Source: an uncultured Rhodospirillales bacterium (GTDB taxonomy: Bacteria; Pseudomonadota; Alphaproteobacteria; Azospirillales; Azospirillaceae). From it: DNA of 45,434 bases. The notes under the pieces are model-generated. The model ran no database searches, was not told the DNA's origin, and saw nothing but the letters and a program-made list of their open reading frames with translations. Every line of letters begins with the position of its first letter. Positions within the stretch are counted from its first letter, which is position 1. A program made the translations under genes and the position numbers. Below, piece by piece: positions 1 to 7,147 of the stretch. The stretch lies in contig CAIYNU010000033.1 of the NCBI GenBank assembly GCA_903927615.1, positions 1 to 45,434 of the forward strand. The letters are read 5' to 3'.

Positions 1-484
1 AGGCCGGAGCAGGCGGCGGCGGAGCCGCAGGCGACCGGGCCGGCGGCTTGACCGGAGCCACCGGCGTCGCGGCCGATGGGAGCGGAGCAGGCCCCGGCGG
101 CGGCGCCGCCTTGTCCTCGGTCACATCCAGATAAACCGAGTTGCCGTTGCGGCCATTGCCCAGCAGCTTGGCGGGATGCTTGATCACAAAGCTGACCGTG
201 TGCCCGTCGGGTTCCACCGCAGCCGGCCCGAACCATGCCGACAGCCGTTGCAACGCCGGCTGAAACGAGGCTTCCACCGGCGCGTCGAACGTGACCAACA
301 GGTGGTTGCCGACCACCGAGGCGTTGACGTTCACCCCGGCCACCGGCCAATCGAAGACGATCCGGGCAAAAGTGCCGCGATCGGCGCCCCGCACCGGCAC
401 AGCATGGGCGTCGGCGGCGACGGGACCGAACACCACCATCGCCGCCGCGCCCAGCAGGACCGCCCGCCGTCCGCGCCGTGCCAT
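1..484 (-). CDS. AMIN-like exported protein, N-terminal part (runs off the window)
   Basis: This is the N-terminal 161 codons of a protein that continues past the left edge. It opens with MARRGRR and a hydrophobic stretch ending near AADAHA, which is a plausible signal peptide. Next comes a beta-rich segment (GTFARIVFDWP, then a second half with VSFVIKHPAKLLG) resembling the AMIN-type domains that open the TPR proteins found beside flagellar motor genes in Rhodospirillales. A Pro/Ala-rich linker follows. The ATG at 484 lies one base after the stop of the MotB-like gene and is preceded by GGAGG, so it is the last visible gene of the flagellar operon. A TPR-containing C-terminal part is expected from relatives but cannot be seen here. 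Its role is inferred as periplasmic or cell-wall associated, possibly helping the flagellar motor. Confidence 0.7.
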   Translation of the reverse strand, partial: MARRGRRAVLLGAAAMVVFGPVAADAHAVPVRGADRGTFARIVFDWPVAGVNVNASVVGNHLLVTFDAPVEASFQPALQRLSAWFGPAAVEPDGHTVSFVIKHPAKLLGNGRNGNSVYLDVTEDKAAPPPGPAPLPSAATPVAPVKPPARSPAAPPPPAPA

Positions 485-485
485 T

Positions 486-1208
486 TCAGCTTCCCTCCTC
501 GAGGTCGCGCACGACGATATCGATCAGATGCCCCCGACCGGTCGTGGCCGGCCCGGCATTCCCGATCAAACTCCGCACCACCAGATGGCGCTGGTAGCCG
601 GCCTGATGAAGCGCCGTCCCCACCGCCACCGCCCTGGCCAAAGATAATTCCCACGGATCCCGCTCGCTTTCGGCCGGCAGCGATTCGGCATCCACATGCC
701 CCACGATCTCGATGCGGTTGCCGATCCGGCCCAACACGCCGCCCAACACGAACAGAACCTGCCGGCCACCCTCGGTAAAATTCGCCTGATCCGCCGCAAA
801 CAGCAAATGATCGGGCAAACCGATGATCACCCGATCATCCTGGCGCACCGGCACCAGCCCGGCAAGATCGGGATTGCCGGCAAACTGACTCTTGAGCAGA
901 ATGCCCAGATAATCAAGGTTGATCGGCGACTTGGGGTCGAGCAGGGACACGTTGAACACGGCACCCATGTGCCCGCCGATCTGGCGCGCCGCCAGCGACG
1001 ATGCCAACGCCTGCCAGCGCTGTTCCACCGGCTCCGACATGGAGAAGGCCAGCACAAAAAACGCCAGCATCAAACACATCAGGTCGGTGAAGCTGATCAG
1101 CCAGATGCTGCGCGCACCGGACCCCCGCCCCCCGTCGGGACTGTGCCGGGGTCCGATCCGCCGGGGTCGCCCGGCGCCGCGGCACGGCGACCGGTCACGG
1201 CGTCGCAC
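486..1208 (-). CDS. MotB-like flagellar stator protein with OmpA domain
   Basis: A 240-residue protein with one N-terminal membrane segment (about residues 35-57, WLISFTDLMCLMLAFFVLAF) and a C-terminal OmpA/MotB peptidoglycan-binding domain (IEIVGHVDAE, then WELSLARAVAVGTAL). The Asp in FTDLMCLMLAFF (about residue 42) lines up with the proton-binding Asp of MotB (family pattern YADFMTAMMAFF), so it could conduct ions as a stator B subunit. The start chosen is GTG at 1208, because GGGAGG sits just upstream and no in-frame start lies between it and the membrane segment. This gives a 14-base overlap with the upstream gene. No MotA partner is visible in the window, so this may be an accessory stator protein. 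The residues before the membrane segment are rich in Arg and Gly. Confidence 0.8.
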   Translation of the reverse strand: MRRRDRSPCRGAGRPRRIGPRHSPDGGRGSGARSIWLISFTDLMCLMLAFFVLAFSMSEPVEQRWQALASSLAARQIGGHMGAVFNVSLLDPKSPINLDYLGILLKSQFAGNPDLAGLVPVRQDDRVIIGLPDHLLFAADQANFTEGGRQVLFVLGGVLGRIGNRIEIVGHVDAESLPAESERDPWELSLARAVAVGTALHQAGYQRHLVVRSLIGNAGPATTGRGHLIDIVVRDLEEGS

Positions 1209-1962
1209 CCGGCCCTCCCACCCTGCCGTCCCGCGGCTCGCCTGGAAAGCGGACCGAAAACAGGAACCGGGCGGTTCCCCCCTGGCCGGGCTCAATCCCC
1301 ACCGAGATCGCATCGGCCGGCGCCCGATCGATGATCAGCGCCCGAGCCATCGCCGCCGCCCGGGCCACCGGATCCCCGGTCAAACGCCGCCCCACCGGTT
1401 CACCGCCCACGGCGATCAAAAAATCCATATCAAAGCGCACACCGTCGTGCTCCCCGATCTCGCGCGCGAGGCGATCGAGCAACCCCAGACGCTCGGGACG
1501 AACGAAGGCGCTGTCGCCGTCAAACAGGTCTTCCGTGGTCATACTGACCACCATCAGACGTCCGTGCGTCACATGATTGACTTTCGCGATGGCCAGGTCC
1601 GTCTCGAACAAGTCGCCGAGCCGCTTCAGGCCGGCCAGGGCCAGAGCCGCGGCGCTGCCCTGACCCGGCGGCAGCCCAGTCAGGCCGGCGGTCCCGGACT
1701 GGGCCGCAAACGTCCGTCCGACACTGCCCAGAACCGCCCGAACCCGGTAATCGCGCGGCGTCGAGTGCGCGTTCAACACGATAAAGAACACCAACAGCAG
1801 CAGAAACAGAGACAGATAAATCAGAATCGTCGCGTTTGCCGAACTGGCCCGCGTCCCGGCCCCGGTCACGGTCACCGTCCCGGCCTCGGACGGTGCCCCC
1901 GGCGGTCTGCCGACCGCAGGCCGGCGCGACGCCCGCAACCCCGGGATGCGCAAGGGTATCAC
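1195..1962 (-). CDS. MotB/OmpA-like membrane protein without the stator Asp
   Basis: A 255-residue protein with a long Pro/Ala/Gly-rich cytoplasmic start, one membrane segment (about residues 45-63, ILIYLSLFLLLLVFFIVL), and a periplasmic half with the OmpA-like region spread over VSMTTEDLFDGDSAFVRPER and the final LIIDRAPADAISVGIEPG. It pairs with the following MotB-like gene, which overlaps its 3' end. Unlike that gene, its membrane helix contains no Asp, so it should not carry protons itself. It may form a mixed dimer with its neighbour or act as a structural motor part. The GTG at 1962 is taken as start, since it lies just after the cheZ stop; the ribosome site is weak and a start one or two codons away is possible. 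Confidence 0.75.
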   Translation of the reverse strand: MIPLRIPGLRASRRPAVGRPPGAPSEAGTVTVTGAGTRASSANATILIYLSLFLLLLVFFIVLNAHSTPRDYRVRAVLGSVGRTFAAQSGTAGLTGLPPGQGSAAALALAGLKRLGDLFETDLAIAKVNHVTHGRLMVVSMTTEDLFDGDSAFVRPERLGLLDRLAREIGEHDGVRFDMDFLIAVGGEPVGRRLTGDPVARAAAMARALIIDRAPADAISVGIEPGQGGTARFLFSVRFPGEPRDGRVGGPGATP

Positions 1963-1972
1963 GGACCACCAC

Positions 1973-2671
1973 CTAATCGAAGGACGCCAGCAACCGGTCG
2001 ATTTCATCCTGGTCAATGGCCGCGCCGGGCAGCGACGGCCCATGAAGCAACGCGGCGTCGGGATCAAAGGCCGTGGTCGTCCCGGTGGTCGCCACCGGAA
2101 GTGCGCCGGCGCCGGCCTGAGCCGCCATGGCTTCGAAGCCGGCCGCGTGTTCGCCGAAGGCGATGATCAGAGCATCGACCCTGGCCTCGATGGTCTTCAG
2201 CGTCCGGACCACTTTGGTGATGCGCTGACCGGTGACATCCTGGAAATTGCACGCCTCGAACACCCGGGTGACGGCGTCGATCAACAACGCCCCCTTGTCC
2301 GGCTCCAGGGTGGCCGCCAGCGCGCCGATGGCGTCACAGGCATCCATAATCGTGTTGGTGGCAGCCTCGGTCGCCCCGACCACCGCGTCCAACTCGTCGG
2401 TGGCCGCGGGAATGTGGTTTTCCCGAATCTCATTGGGCCGGATCGCCGCGATTTCCGCCTTGGCGTGGTGGATATAGCGGGCCAGGCCCTCCAGCTCCTT
2501 ATAGAGCTTGATGTCGCCGGCCGACACGTCACCACCCAAGCTGGCCAGGATCTGGTGAACGATGCCGCTCACCTCATCGAGACTCAACGGCGTCAACGCC
2601 TCGACTCGGGCCTGATCGAGACGCTGACGAAACGGCTTGTCGGCGCTCGGGTTGATCGCAAGGTTCGACAT
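1973..2671 (-). CDS. cheZ: CheZ, CheY-P phosphatase
   Basis: A 232-residue CheZ that dephosphorylates CheY-P and so resets the flagellar switch. The long four-helix-bundle region is visible, with the family segment ATDELDAVVGATEAAT around residues 90-105 and the active-site stretch FEACNFQDVTGQRI (about 138-151). Its first Gln (about residue 144) matches the catalytic Gln147 of E. coli CheZ. The C-terminal tail QDEIDRLLASFD resembles the CheY-binding peptide that ends CheZ, and also resembles the N-terminal CheY-binding motif of FliM in this same window. It sits between motE and two MotB-like genes and has its own good promoter in the 181-base gap upstream. Confidence 0.93.
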   Translation of the reverse strand: MSNLAINPSADKPFRQRLDQARVEALTPLSLDEVSGIVHQILASLGGDVSAGDIKLYKELEGLARYIHHAKAEIAAIRPNEIRENHIPAATDELDAVVGATEAATNTIMDACDAIGALAATLEPDKGALLIDAVTRVFEACNFQDVTGQRITKVVRTLKTIEARVDALIIAFGEHAAGFEAMAAQAGAGALPVATTGTTTAFDPDAALLHGPSLPGAAIDQDEIDRLLASFD

Positions 2672-2707
2672 GGCACTCCTGGCGGGCTGTCCTGAGAGAT
2701 CCGGGAA

Positions 2708-2736
2708 GGGTCGGCGCCTTCAGCGGCCGCCGACCC
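2708..2736. other. Hairpin between motE and cheZ
   Basis: A perfect 9-base stem (GGGTCGGCG against CGCCGACCC) with an 11-base loop, located in the cheZ leader between the predicted promoter and the cheZ start. There is no T-run, so it is not a classical terminator. It would form in the cheZ mRNA leader and could affect mRNA stability or translation. Confidence 0.45.
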
Positions 2737-2776
2737 TACCACAACTGGCCTGCAACTTTACGCCCCCCGGCGACAA

Positions 2777-2804
2777 ATTATAGTTAATAGCCCCCAAATT
2801 GCAA
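2777..2804 (-). promoter_or_regulatory. Sigma-70-like promoter of cheZ
   Basis: On the minus strand TTGCAA (2804-2799) and a perfect TATAAT (2782-2777) are separated by 16 bases, in the only AT-rich patch of the motE-cheZ gap. It faces cheZ, whose start is about 105 bases downstream. This suggests cheZ and the MotB-like genes can be transcribed apart from fliLM. Confidence 0.6.
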
Positions 2805-2852
2805 CGCGGCCCGGGGCCTGGGATGGCCCCGCTGACCGACCGCCACCGCGCC

Positions 2853-3389
2853 CTACTGGGGCACGGTCGGCAACCGACGCCGCTCCGCCAGCGCGGTGGT
2901 CAGGTCTTTGGCCTTGATGGGATCCATCGCCCCCAAGATGAGCGCGGTCTTGGCCTCCTTCATCCGTTCGACCACCTCCAACAGCACCGGCATTTCCAGC
3001 GCCTCGAAGATGCGCGCGGCGTCCTTCGGCTTCATCGTTTCGTAAATCCGAACCAGGCTCTCCAATTGCGCCTTTTGTTTATCATCGATCTGCTTCAGCA
3101 ACGACTGGATTTCATTACGGACACCCTGAAGTTCGGCCAGCTTCTGGTCCAACCGTTTTTCCGCCGCCACCATCAAGGCCTCGCGCTGGTCCAGTTGGCG
3201 CGCCCGGCCATCCAGTTCTTCCCGCCGCTCGGTCAAATGCCTGACCAGTTCCAGATCGACGGTCTCGGGTTTGGGCGGCCGACTCGGCTCGGCGGTCTCG
3301 GCCGCCGGAGCATCGCCCTTGGCTTCGGCATCACCCTTGGCCGGCGGCGCGCTCCGTTTGGCCGGCTCTTTCGCCTTGCCCGGGGGCAC
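2853..3389 (-). CDS. motE: MotE-like protein, C-terminal part after a frameshift
   Basis: The reading frame encodes the periplasmic part of MotE, a chaperone-like protein of alphaproteobacterial flagellar motors. A charged Lys/Ala/Pro linker leads into a coiled coil (LTERREELDGRARQLDQREA onward) and then an MgtE_N-like helical domain (LVRIYETMKPKDAARIFEAL, then ILGAMDPIKAKDLTTALAE). It has no signal or membrane segment of its own. Those lie in the overlapping frame just upstream (3331-4059). The first possible start is a GTG at 3389 with no good ribosome site. The two frames join into one normal MotE if one base is removed from the five-G run at 3382-3386, so this is most likely the second half of a single frameshifted gene, or a sequencing error. 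Confidence 0.8.
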   Translation of the reverse strand: MPPGKAKEPAKRSAPPAKGDAEAKGDAPAAETAEPSRPPKPETVDLELVRHLTERREELDGRARQLDQREALMVAAEKRLDQKLAELQGVRNEIQSLLKQIDDKQKAQLESLVRIYETMKPKDAARIFEALEMPVLLEVVERMKEAKTALILGAMDPIKAKDLTTALAERRRLPTVPQ

Positions 3390-4059
3390 CGCCCGGCGGC
3401 GGGGCCGGCGGCGGCGGGGTCTGGGCCTGGACCGCCGCCACCTCGGGCAAACTCCCCCCCCGGGTCAGAACCCGCCAACTGTCGCCAACCCGCACCCCCA
3501 GCATCAGCACCAGCAAAAAGATGGTGATCGGCAATAGCCGGAAGCGCGGGCGCCACCCGGCGGACGCCCTGCCCCCCCGCGTCGCCGACGCCGATGCCCC
3601 CCGCGTCCCCGACGCCGATGCCCCCCGAGCCCCGGCCGGAGCCGGACGAACCGGCGTCGGTGGCCGGGTTGGCGCCCGGGCCAAGGCCGGCGCCGACGCG
3701 GGGATTTGCGTGGACGCCATCGCCGCGGCCGGCGGCCGCCCCTGTGCCGCCGCAGCCGCGGCCCGGGCCTGGGAGGCCGGGCCAACCACCCGAATGCCGC
3801 CAACCGTCGTGGATTGAACACCCGGCGGGCCAACCGGCGGCCGCGGAGCAGCCGCCGGCGACGAAGGCGACGAAGGCGGCCCGGCGCCTTCAGCCGCCGC
3901 CGCCGCTTTAAGCTGGGCAAACAAGCTGTGGGCCAGCGCACTCCGCGTCGCGGCATCGTGAGCAGGCTTGGTCGCTGCCGCCATCCCTCCGGCGGACCGC
4001 CCGGCCACCGCCGCTCCGCCCTGCCCGCCCGAGCCTTGTCTCACGGATTTGTCCGCCAT
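3331..4059 (-). CDS. motE: MotE-like protein, N-terminal part with membrane anchor (before the frameshift)
   Basis: This frame gives 242 residues: about 165 residues of low-complexity Ala/Pro/Gly/Ser/Arg sequence, then one membrane segment (LLPITIFLLVLMLGVRVGDS) that matches the start of MotE proteins, then a Pro-rich stretch that ends in an out-of-frame stop. The rest of MotE continues in the +1 frame (2853-3389). The start is ATG at 4059; a GTG at 4071 with AGGGA upstream is an alternative. The long region ahead of the membrane segment is unusual, as MotE normally begins almost at the anchor; it contains a short duplicated RGASAS unit encoded by a 24-base tandem repeat. The upstream gap holds palindromic elements. 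Confidence 0.7.
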   Translation of the reverse strand: MADKSVRQGSGGQGGAAVAGRSAGGMAAATKPAHDAATRSALAHSLFAQLKAAAAAEGAGPPSSPSSPAAAPRPPVGPPGVQSTTVGGIRVVGPASQARAAAAAAQGRPPAAAMASTQIPASAPALARAPTRPPTPVRPAPAGARGASASGTRGASASATRGGRASAGWRPRFRLLPITIFLLVLMLGVRVGDSWRVLTRGGSLPEVAAVQAQTPPPPAPPPGGAPGQGERAGQTERAAGQG

Positions 4060-4125
4060 GGCCGATTCCACCTGTCCCTATCCGACACTGCCGTTGCCGG
4101 CACCACCCTGATCCGTCCTGCTCGC

Positions 4126-4232
4126 GCGGTTTCCGAATGGGTCGCAAAGTCTGGACCGCGACCGGCCCGGCCGCAAAGGGGCGGGCGAGACGCCCGCGCT
4201 CCCAACGGCGATCCACCGTGATCGGAAACCGC
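4126..4232. repeat. REP-like palindrome cluster
   Basis: An 11-base inverted repeat (GCGGTTTCCGA at 4126-4136 and TCGGAAACCGC at 4222-4232) brackets a strong hairpin with stem GCGGGCG/CGCCCGC at 4181-4197. The region between motE and the DUF6468 gene has no coding potential. The layout resembles an intergenic repetitive palindrome; whether copies exist elsewhere in the genome cannot be told from one window. Confidence 0.45.
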
Positions 4233-4244
4233 TCTCGTGGGCCA

Positions 4245-4367
4245 CTAGTGTTCCGACTCCAACGGCCCATTCCGACCCCGTTGGGCCGGAACACTAGCCT
4301 GTTCAATGGGGTGTGTTGTGCCCTCGACACGATCGTCAGGAACGAAGCGTCTCGTTCACAACACTAG
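4245..4367. mobile_element. Palindromic CTAG-bounded element, possible MITE
   Basis: CTAG occurs at both ends and near the middle (4245, 4294, 4364). The left inverted repeat pairs CTAGTGTTCCG...CAACGG (4245-4265) with its imperfect complement at 4278-4297. The right half is a second palindrome: GTGTTGTG (4313-4320) pairs with CACAACAC (4357-4364), and GAACGA/TCGTTC lie inside it. The right CTAG supplies the TAG stop codon of the DUF6468 gene. CTAG target sites with TA duplication are known for IS630-family elements, so a small non-coding derivative is possible. It carries no transposase. Confidence 0.45.
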
Positions 4368-5317
4368 CGCCGGTTCTCCATGGCCTCCAGCAATTCGCGT
4401 TCCGCCCGCGACAGGCCCTCGCCGCCGTCCCGACGGGCCGGCCGCGATTCGTCGGCAAGCAAAAGCCGTTCCGTCACGTCCGCCCGCCCGACCGGCCGAC
4501 GCACCGCTTCGGACGGTGGAGCCTCGTTCCGGGACGCCCCCCCCCGCCCGCGGACCTCAAACGCACCGGCCGGCCACTCGCCCTCCGACTCGGGAGGCGG
4601 CGGAGGCTCGGTCCGGGTCGAATCGCTGACGAAGGACTCAAGACGGGCCAACGCCCCACGCCCCCGGGGAAGATCACGTTCGCCCTCGGGTTCGGGGAGC
4701 AATCGCGGCTCGATCCGGGACGACTCGGTGCGGACCGGCTCGGAGCGCGGCGGATCCGACAGAAATGAATCAAGGCGACCCAGCGCACCCCGACCGCGAG
4801 GCAAATCGGTGCCGCTGTCCGCCTCGGCCGGCGGTCGCCGTGGTTCCGAACGCGGCGGCTCGGAGCGCGCCAAATCCGAACGCGATGGCTCGGGTCGCGC
4901 CAAGTCCGAACGAGACGAGTCCGAACGCGATGGGTCCGAACGCGGCGCGTCAGCGATCGGGCGTCGCACCGGACCGGCCTGGGGCCCGCCGCGAACAACG
5001 GTCGGCGCCTCGGCCAGACGCTGGGCCAGGGCATCGGCGGCCTCGATCATGAACTGCAACTCGTCACGCAGAGCCTTGCCCCGCTCGAGGTTCTTCTGCA
5101 AGCCCTCGCCAGTCTCGGCGGCGGTCCGCTTCATCGCCTTGATCCCGGCTTCGGCCCGGGCCGTCGCCTCGCCAAAACTGCGGATCAACCCTTCCAATTC
5201 GCTGCGGCTCTCCTGAAGCTCTATCAATCTGCGATTCAGGGTGACCGCATACACGATCGTGGCGATCAGCAGCCCGGCGACAAGCAGATCGAGAATCAGG
5301 GCGATGGTTGGCGCCAT
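4364..5317 (-). CDS. DUF6468-type membrane protein of the flagellar operon
   Basis: A 317-residue protein starting with one membrane segment (about residues 5-26, ALILDLLVAGLLIATIVYAV) followed by a coiled-coil region (LNRRLIELQESRSELEGLIR up to about residue 105). This is the DUF6468 layout found between fliM and motE in Rhodospirillales; the molecular role is not known. The C-terminal two thirds is disordered and repetitive: a run of RSDxxRSD/RSEP units, and a longer duplicated motif DLPRGRGALxRLxSFxSD seen twice. It ends with ERELLEAMENRR. The ATG at 5317 overlaps the fliM stop by one base (TGATG), implying translational coupling. The TAG stop is formed by the edge of a palindromic element. 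Confidence 0.8.
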   Translation of the reverse strand: MAPTIALILDLLVAGLLIATIVYAVTLNRRLIELQESRSELEGLIRSFGEATARAEAGIKAMKRTAAETGEGLQKNLERGKALRDELQFMIEAADALAQRLAEAPTVVRGGPQAGPVRRPIADAPRSDPSRSDSSRSDLARPEPSRSDLARSEPPRSEPRRPPAEADSGTDLPRGRGALGRLDSFLSDPPRSEPVRTESSRIEPRLLPEPEGERDLPRGRGALARLESFVSDSTRTEPPPPPESEGEWPAGAFEVRGRGGASRNEAPPSEAVRRPVGRADVTERLLLADESRPARRDGGEGLSRAERELLEAMENRR

Positions 5318-6384
5318 CAGTGGGCAACCTCCTGTTTCGGCAATTCTTTGTCGATGCGAACGGCGATATTGCCGCCCTTGCGCCCCATCCGGCCCTGGAA
5401 CATCGGCACTTCGCCGCACCGCAGTTCAATCACCCCATCGGCACTGGCATTCAGCAGGATGCGGCTGCCGACTTTCCAGTCCAGCACCTCGTGCAGCGAC
5501 AGCGTCATTTCGTCAAGCACCGCCAGCAGGTCCACATCGGTTACCATCAGCTCCGACGCCAGATGGGTTTCCCAAATGGAGTCACGGCCGAATTTCTCAC
5601 CCATGAACATCTGGAGCAACAACTCGCGCACCGGTTCCAAGGTGGCATAGGGAATCATCAGTTCCAGACGACCGCCGCGATCTTCCATGTCCACGCGCAG
5701 CTTGACCAGCACCGCGGCGTTGGCCGGGCGGGCGATGGTGGCAAAACGCGGATTGGTTTCCAGGCGATCGAACCGGAAGGTCACCGGCGACAAGGGGTCG
5801 AACGACGCCGAAAGATCGCTCAGCACCACATGAACCATGCGCTCGACCAGATTCCGCTCAATGGTGGTGTAGGGACGGCCTTCAATACGCATCGCCGCGG
5901 TGCCGCGCCGGCCGCCCAGCAAGACGTCGACAATCGAATAGATCAGCGCGCTATCCACCACCAGCAGGCCGAAATTGTCCCATTCCTCGGCTTTGAACAC
6001 CGACAGCATGGCCGGCAGCGGAATCGAGTTCAGATAGTCGCCGAACCGCACGCTGGAAATCTGGTCCAGGCTGACTTCGACGTTGTCGGAGGTAAAATTA
6101 CGCAAAGAGGTCGACATCATACGCACCAGCCGGTCGAACACGACCTCTAGCATCGGCAGCCGCTCGTAATTGACGAGCGCGCTGTTGACCAGCGCCATGA
6201 TGCCGGAGTTTTCGCCATCGCCCCCGGCCTCCTGGTCGAAACCAAGCAGGCTGTCGATTTCGTCCTGATTCAGGACCCGAGTCGAGCCGGTGCTGCCGGC
6301 CGCGGCCTCGCCGCCGGACGTCCCCTCTTCGGCTAACGCCGCCCATTCCGCCGCCAGCCGATCGTCTTCGCTACCAACCGCCAT
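5317..6384 (-). CDS. fliM: FliM, flagellar motor switch protein
   Basis: A 355-residue FliM, the C-ring protein that binds CheY-P and sets rotation direction. The CheY-P-binding motif LNQDEIDSLLGF is at residues 38-49, after an unusually long 37-residue lead. The middle domain follows (SALVNYERLPMLEVVFDRLV, LPAMLSVFKAEEWDNFG, LLGGRRG), then the C-terminal SpoA domain (LDEMTLSLHEVLDWKVGSRI to GRKGGNIAVRI). It lies 9 bases after fliL and overlaps the DUF6468 start. Its middle domain is clearly paralogous to the central part of the FliG-FliM-FliN fusion encoded at 26595-28451. Confidence 0.96.
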   Translation of the reverse strand: MAVGSEDDRLAAEWAALAEEGTSGGEAAAGSTGSTRVLNQDEIDSLLGFDQEAGGDGENSGIMALVNSALVNYERLPMLEVVFDRLVRMMSTSLRNFTSDNVEVSLDQISSVRFGDYLNSIPLPAMLSVFKAEEWDNFGLLVVDSALIYSIVDVLLGGRRGTAAMRIEGRPYTTIERNLVERMVHVVLSDLSASFDPLSPVTFRFDRLETNPRFATIARPANAAVLVKLRVDMEDRGGRLELMIPYATLEPVRELLLQMFMGEKFGRDSIWETHLASELMVTDVDLLAVLDEMTLSLHEVLDWKVGSRILLNASADGVIELRCGEVPMFQGRMGRKGGNIAVRIDKELPKQEVAH

Positions 6385-6393
6385 GGCCCGACC

Positions 6394-6918
6394 TCACTGG
6401 ATCAGCATTTCCTTAAAGAGCACATCCTTGACCCGCACCGGTTGCGCCGCGGCCACCACCCGGGTCAGCAATTCTTCGCGCAACCGATACATTCCGGCCG
6501 AGCCCCGCAAGTCCTCCAGCCGCAACTCGCGCAGGTAAACCTGAAAGTTATCGATAATCCGCGGCATAATGCGATCAAGCTCGGCCCGGTCAATCTCGCG
6601 GGAGATTTGGAGACTGATACTGATCTTCAGAAAGGTTGGCCGTCTTCCCGTTGTATTCAGGTTGATCAGCATATCGGGAACATCGTAAAAGATCGGAACT
6701 GAGCTTTCCTTCTCTTCCGGCTTCTGTTCTTCCGGCGGCGCCTCGGTCGGCTTGGGCGTCAGGATGCCGCTGAAGTACACCCCGCCCGCCGCCAGCACCA
6801 ACAGCAGCAGCGGCAAGACGACGAACAGCACCAGCTTCTTGCCGCTAAACTTTTTACGCGGTCGGTTCTCATCGCCATCGTCGGCGATATCGTCATGAGC
6901 CCCCGCCTTACCCGCCAT
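6394..6918 (-). CDS. fliL: FliL, flagellar basal body-associated protein
   Basis: A 174-residue FliL. It has a short charged cytoplasmic end (GDENRPRKKFSGKK), one membrane segment (about residues 28-50, LVLFVVLPLLLLVLAAGGVYF), a Pro/Glu linker and the periplasmic FliL domain (PIFYDVPDMLINLNTTGRRP, LKISISLQISREIDRAELDR, ending VKDVLFKEMLIQ). FliL surrounds or supports the stator at the motor. It is the first gene of the minus-strand flagellar operon. The start chosen is ATG at 6918; a TTG at 6933 would add five residues. Confidence 0.93.
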   Translation of the reverse strand: MAGKAGAHDDIADDGDENRPRKKFSGKKLVLFVVLPLLLLVLAAGGVYFSGILTPKPTEAPPEEQKPEEKESSVPIFYDVPDMLINLNTTGRRPTFLKISISLQISREIDRAELDRIMPRIIDNFQVYLRELRLEDLRGSAGMYRLREELLTRVVAAAQPVRVKDVLFKEMLIQ

Positions 6919-7034
6919 CGACCGCAGCCCCAAGCCCTAATTAAGTCACAACAACCGGTTGAGTGAGACCAGCCGCTCGGTCACGGACGTTCCCGATCGA
7001 CCACCCCACTCAAGACCGCCCGCTTCCTGCCTTC

Positions 7035-7064
7035 AGCATACCTTAACCACCGGTTTTTTCACAA
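7035..7064 (-). promoter_or_regulatory. Possible promoter upstream of fliL
   Basis: On the minus strand TTGTGA (7064-7059) and TATGCT (7040-7035) are separated by 18 bases, about 110 bases before the fliL start. No sigma-28- or sigma-54-type flagellar promoter was recognised in the 229-base gap. This is a weak match. Confidence 0.3.
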
Positions 7065-7147
7065 GCGGATGGACTCCCCGGGCGGATGAACGTCCAGACT
7101 GGGGACCGGGAGCCCTGCGCTTCCCCATGGCCGCCACCGGCCCCCGG

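Noticed and set aside
1195-1198. GTGA overlap start for the MotB-like gene
   Set aside because: That GTG is in a frame that meets a stop before the membrane segment; GTG at 1208 with GGGAGG upstream is in the right frame.
5308-6150. Plus-strand frame opposite fliM
   Set aside because: Shadow of fliM without ribosome site or domain.
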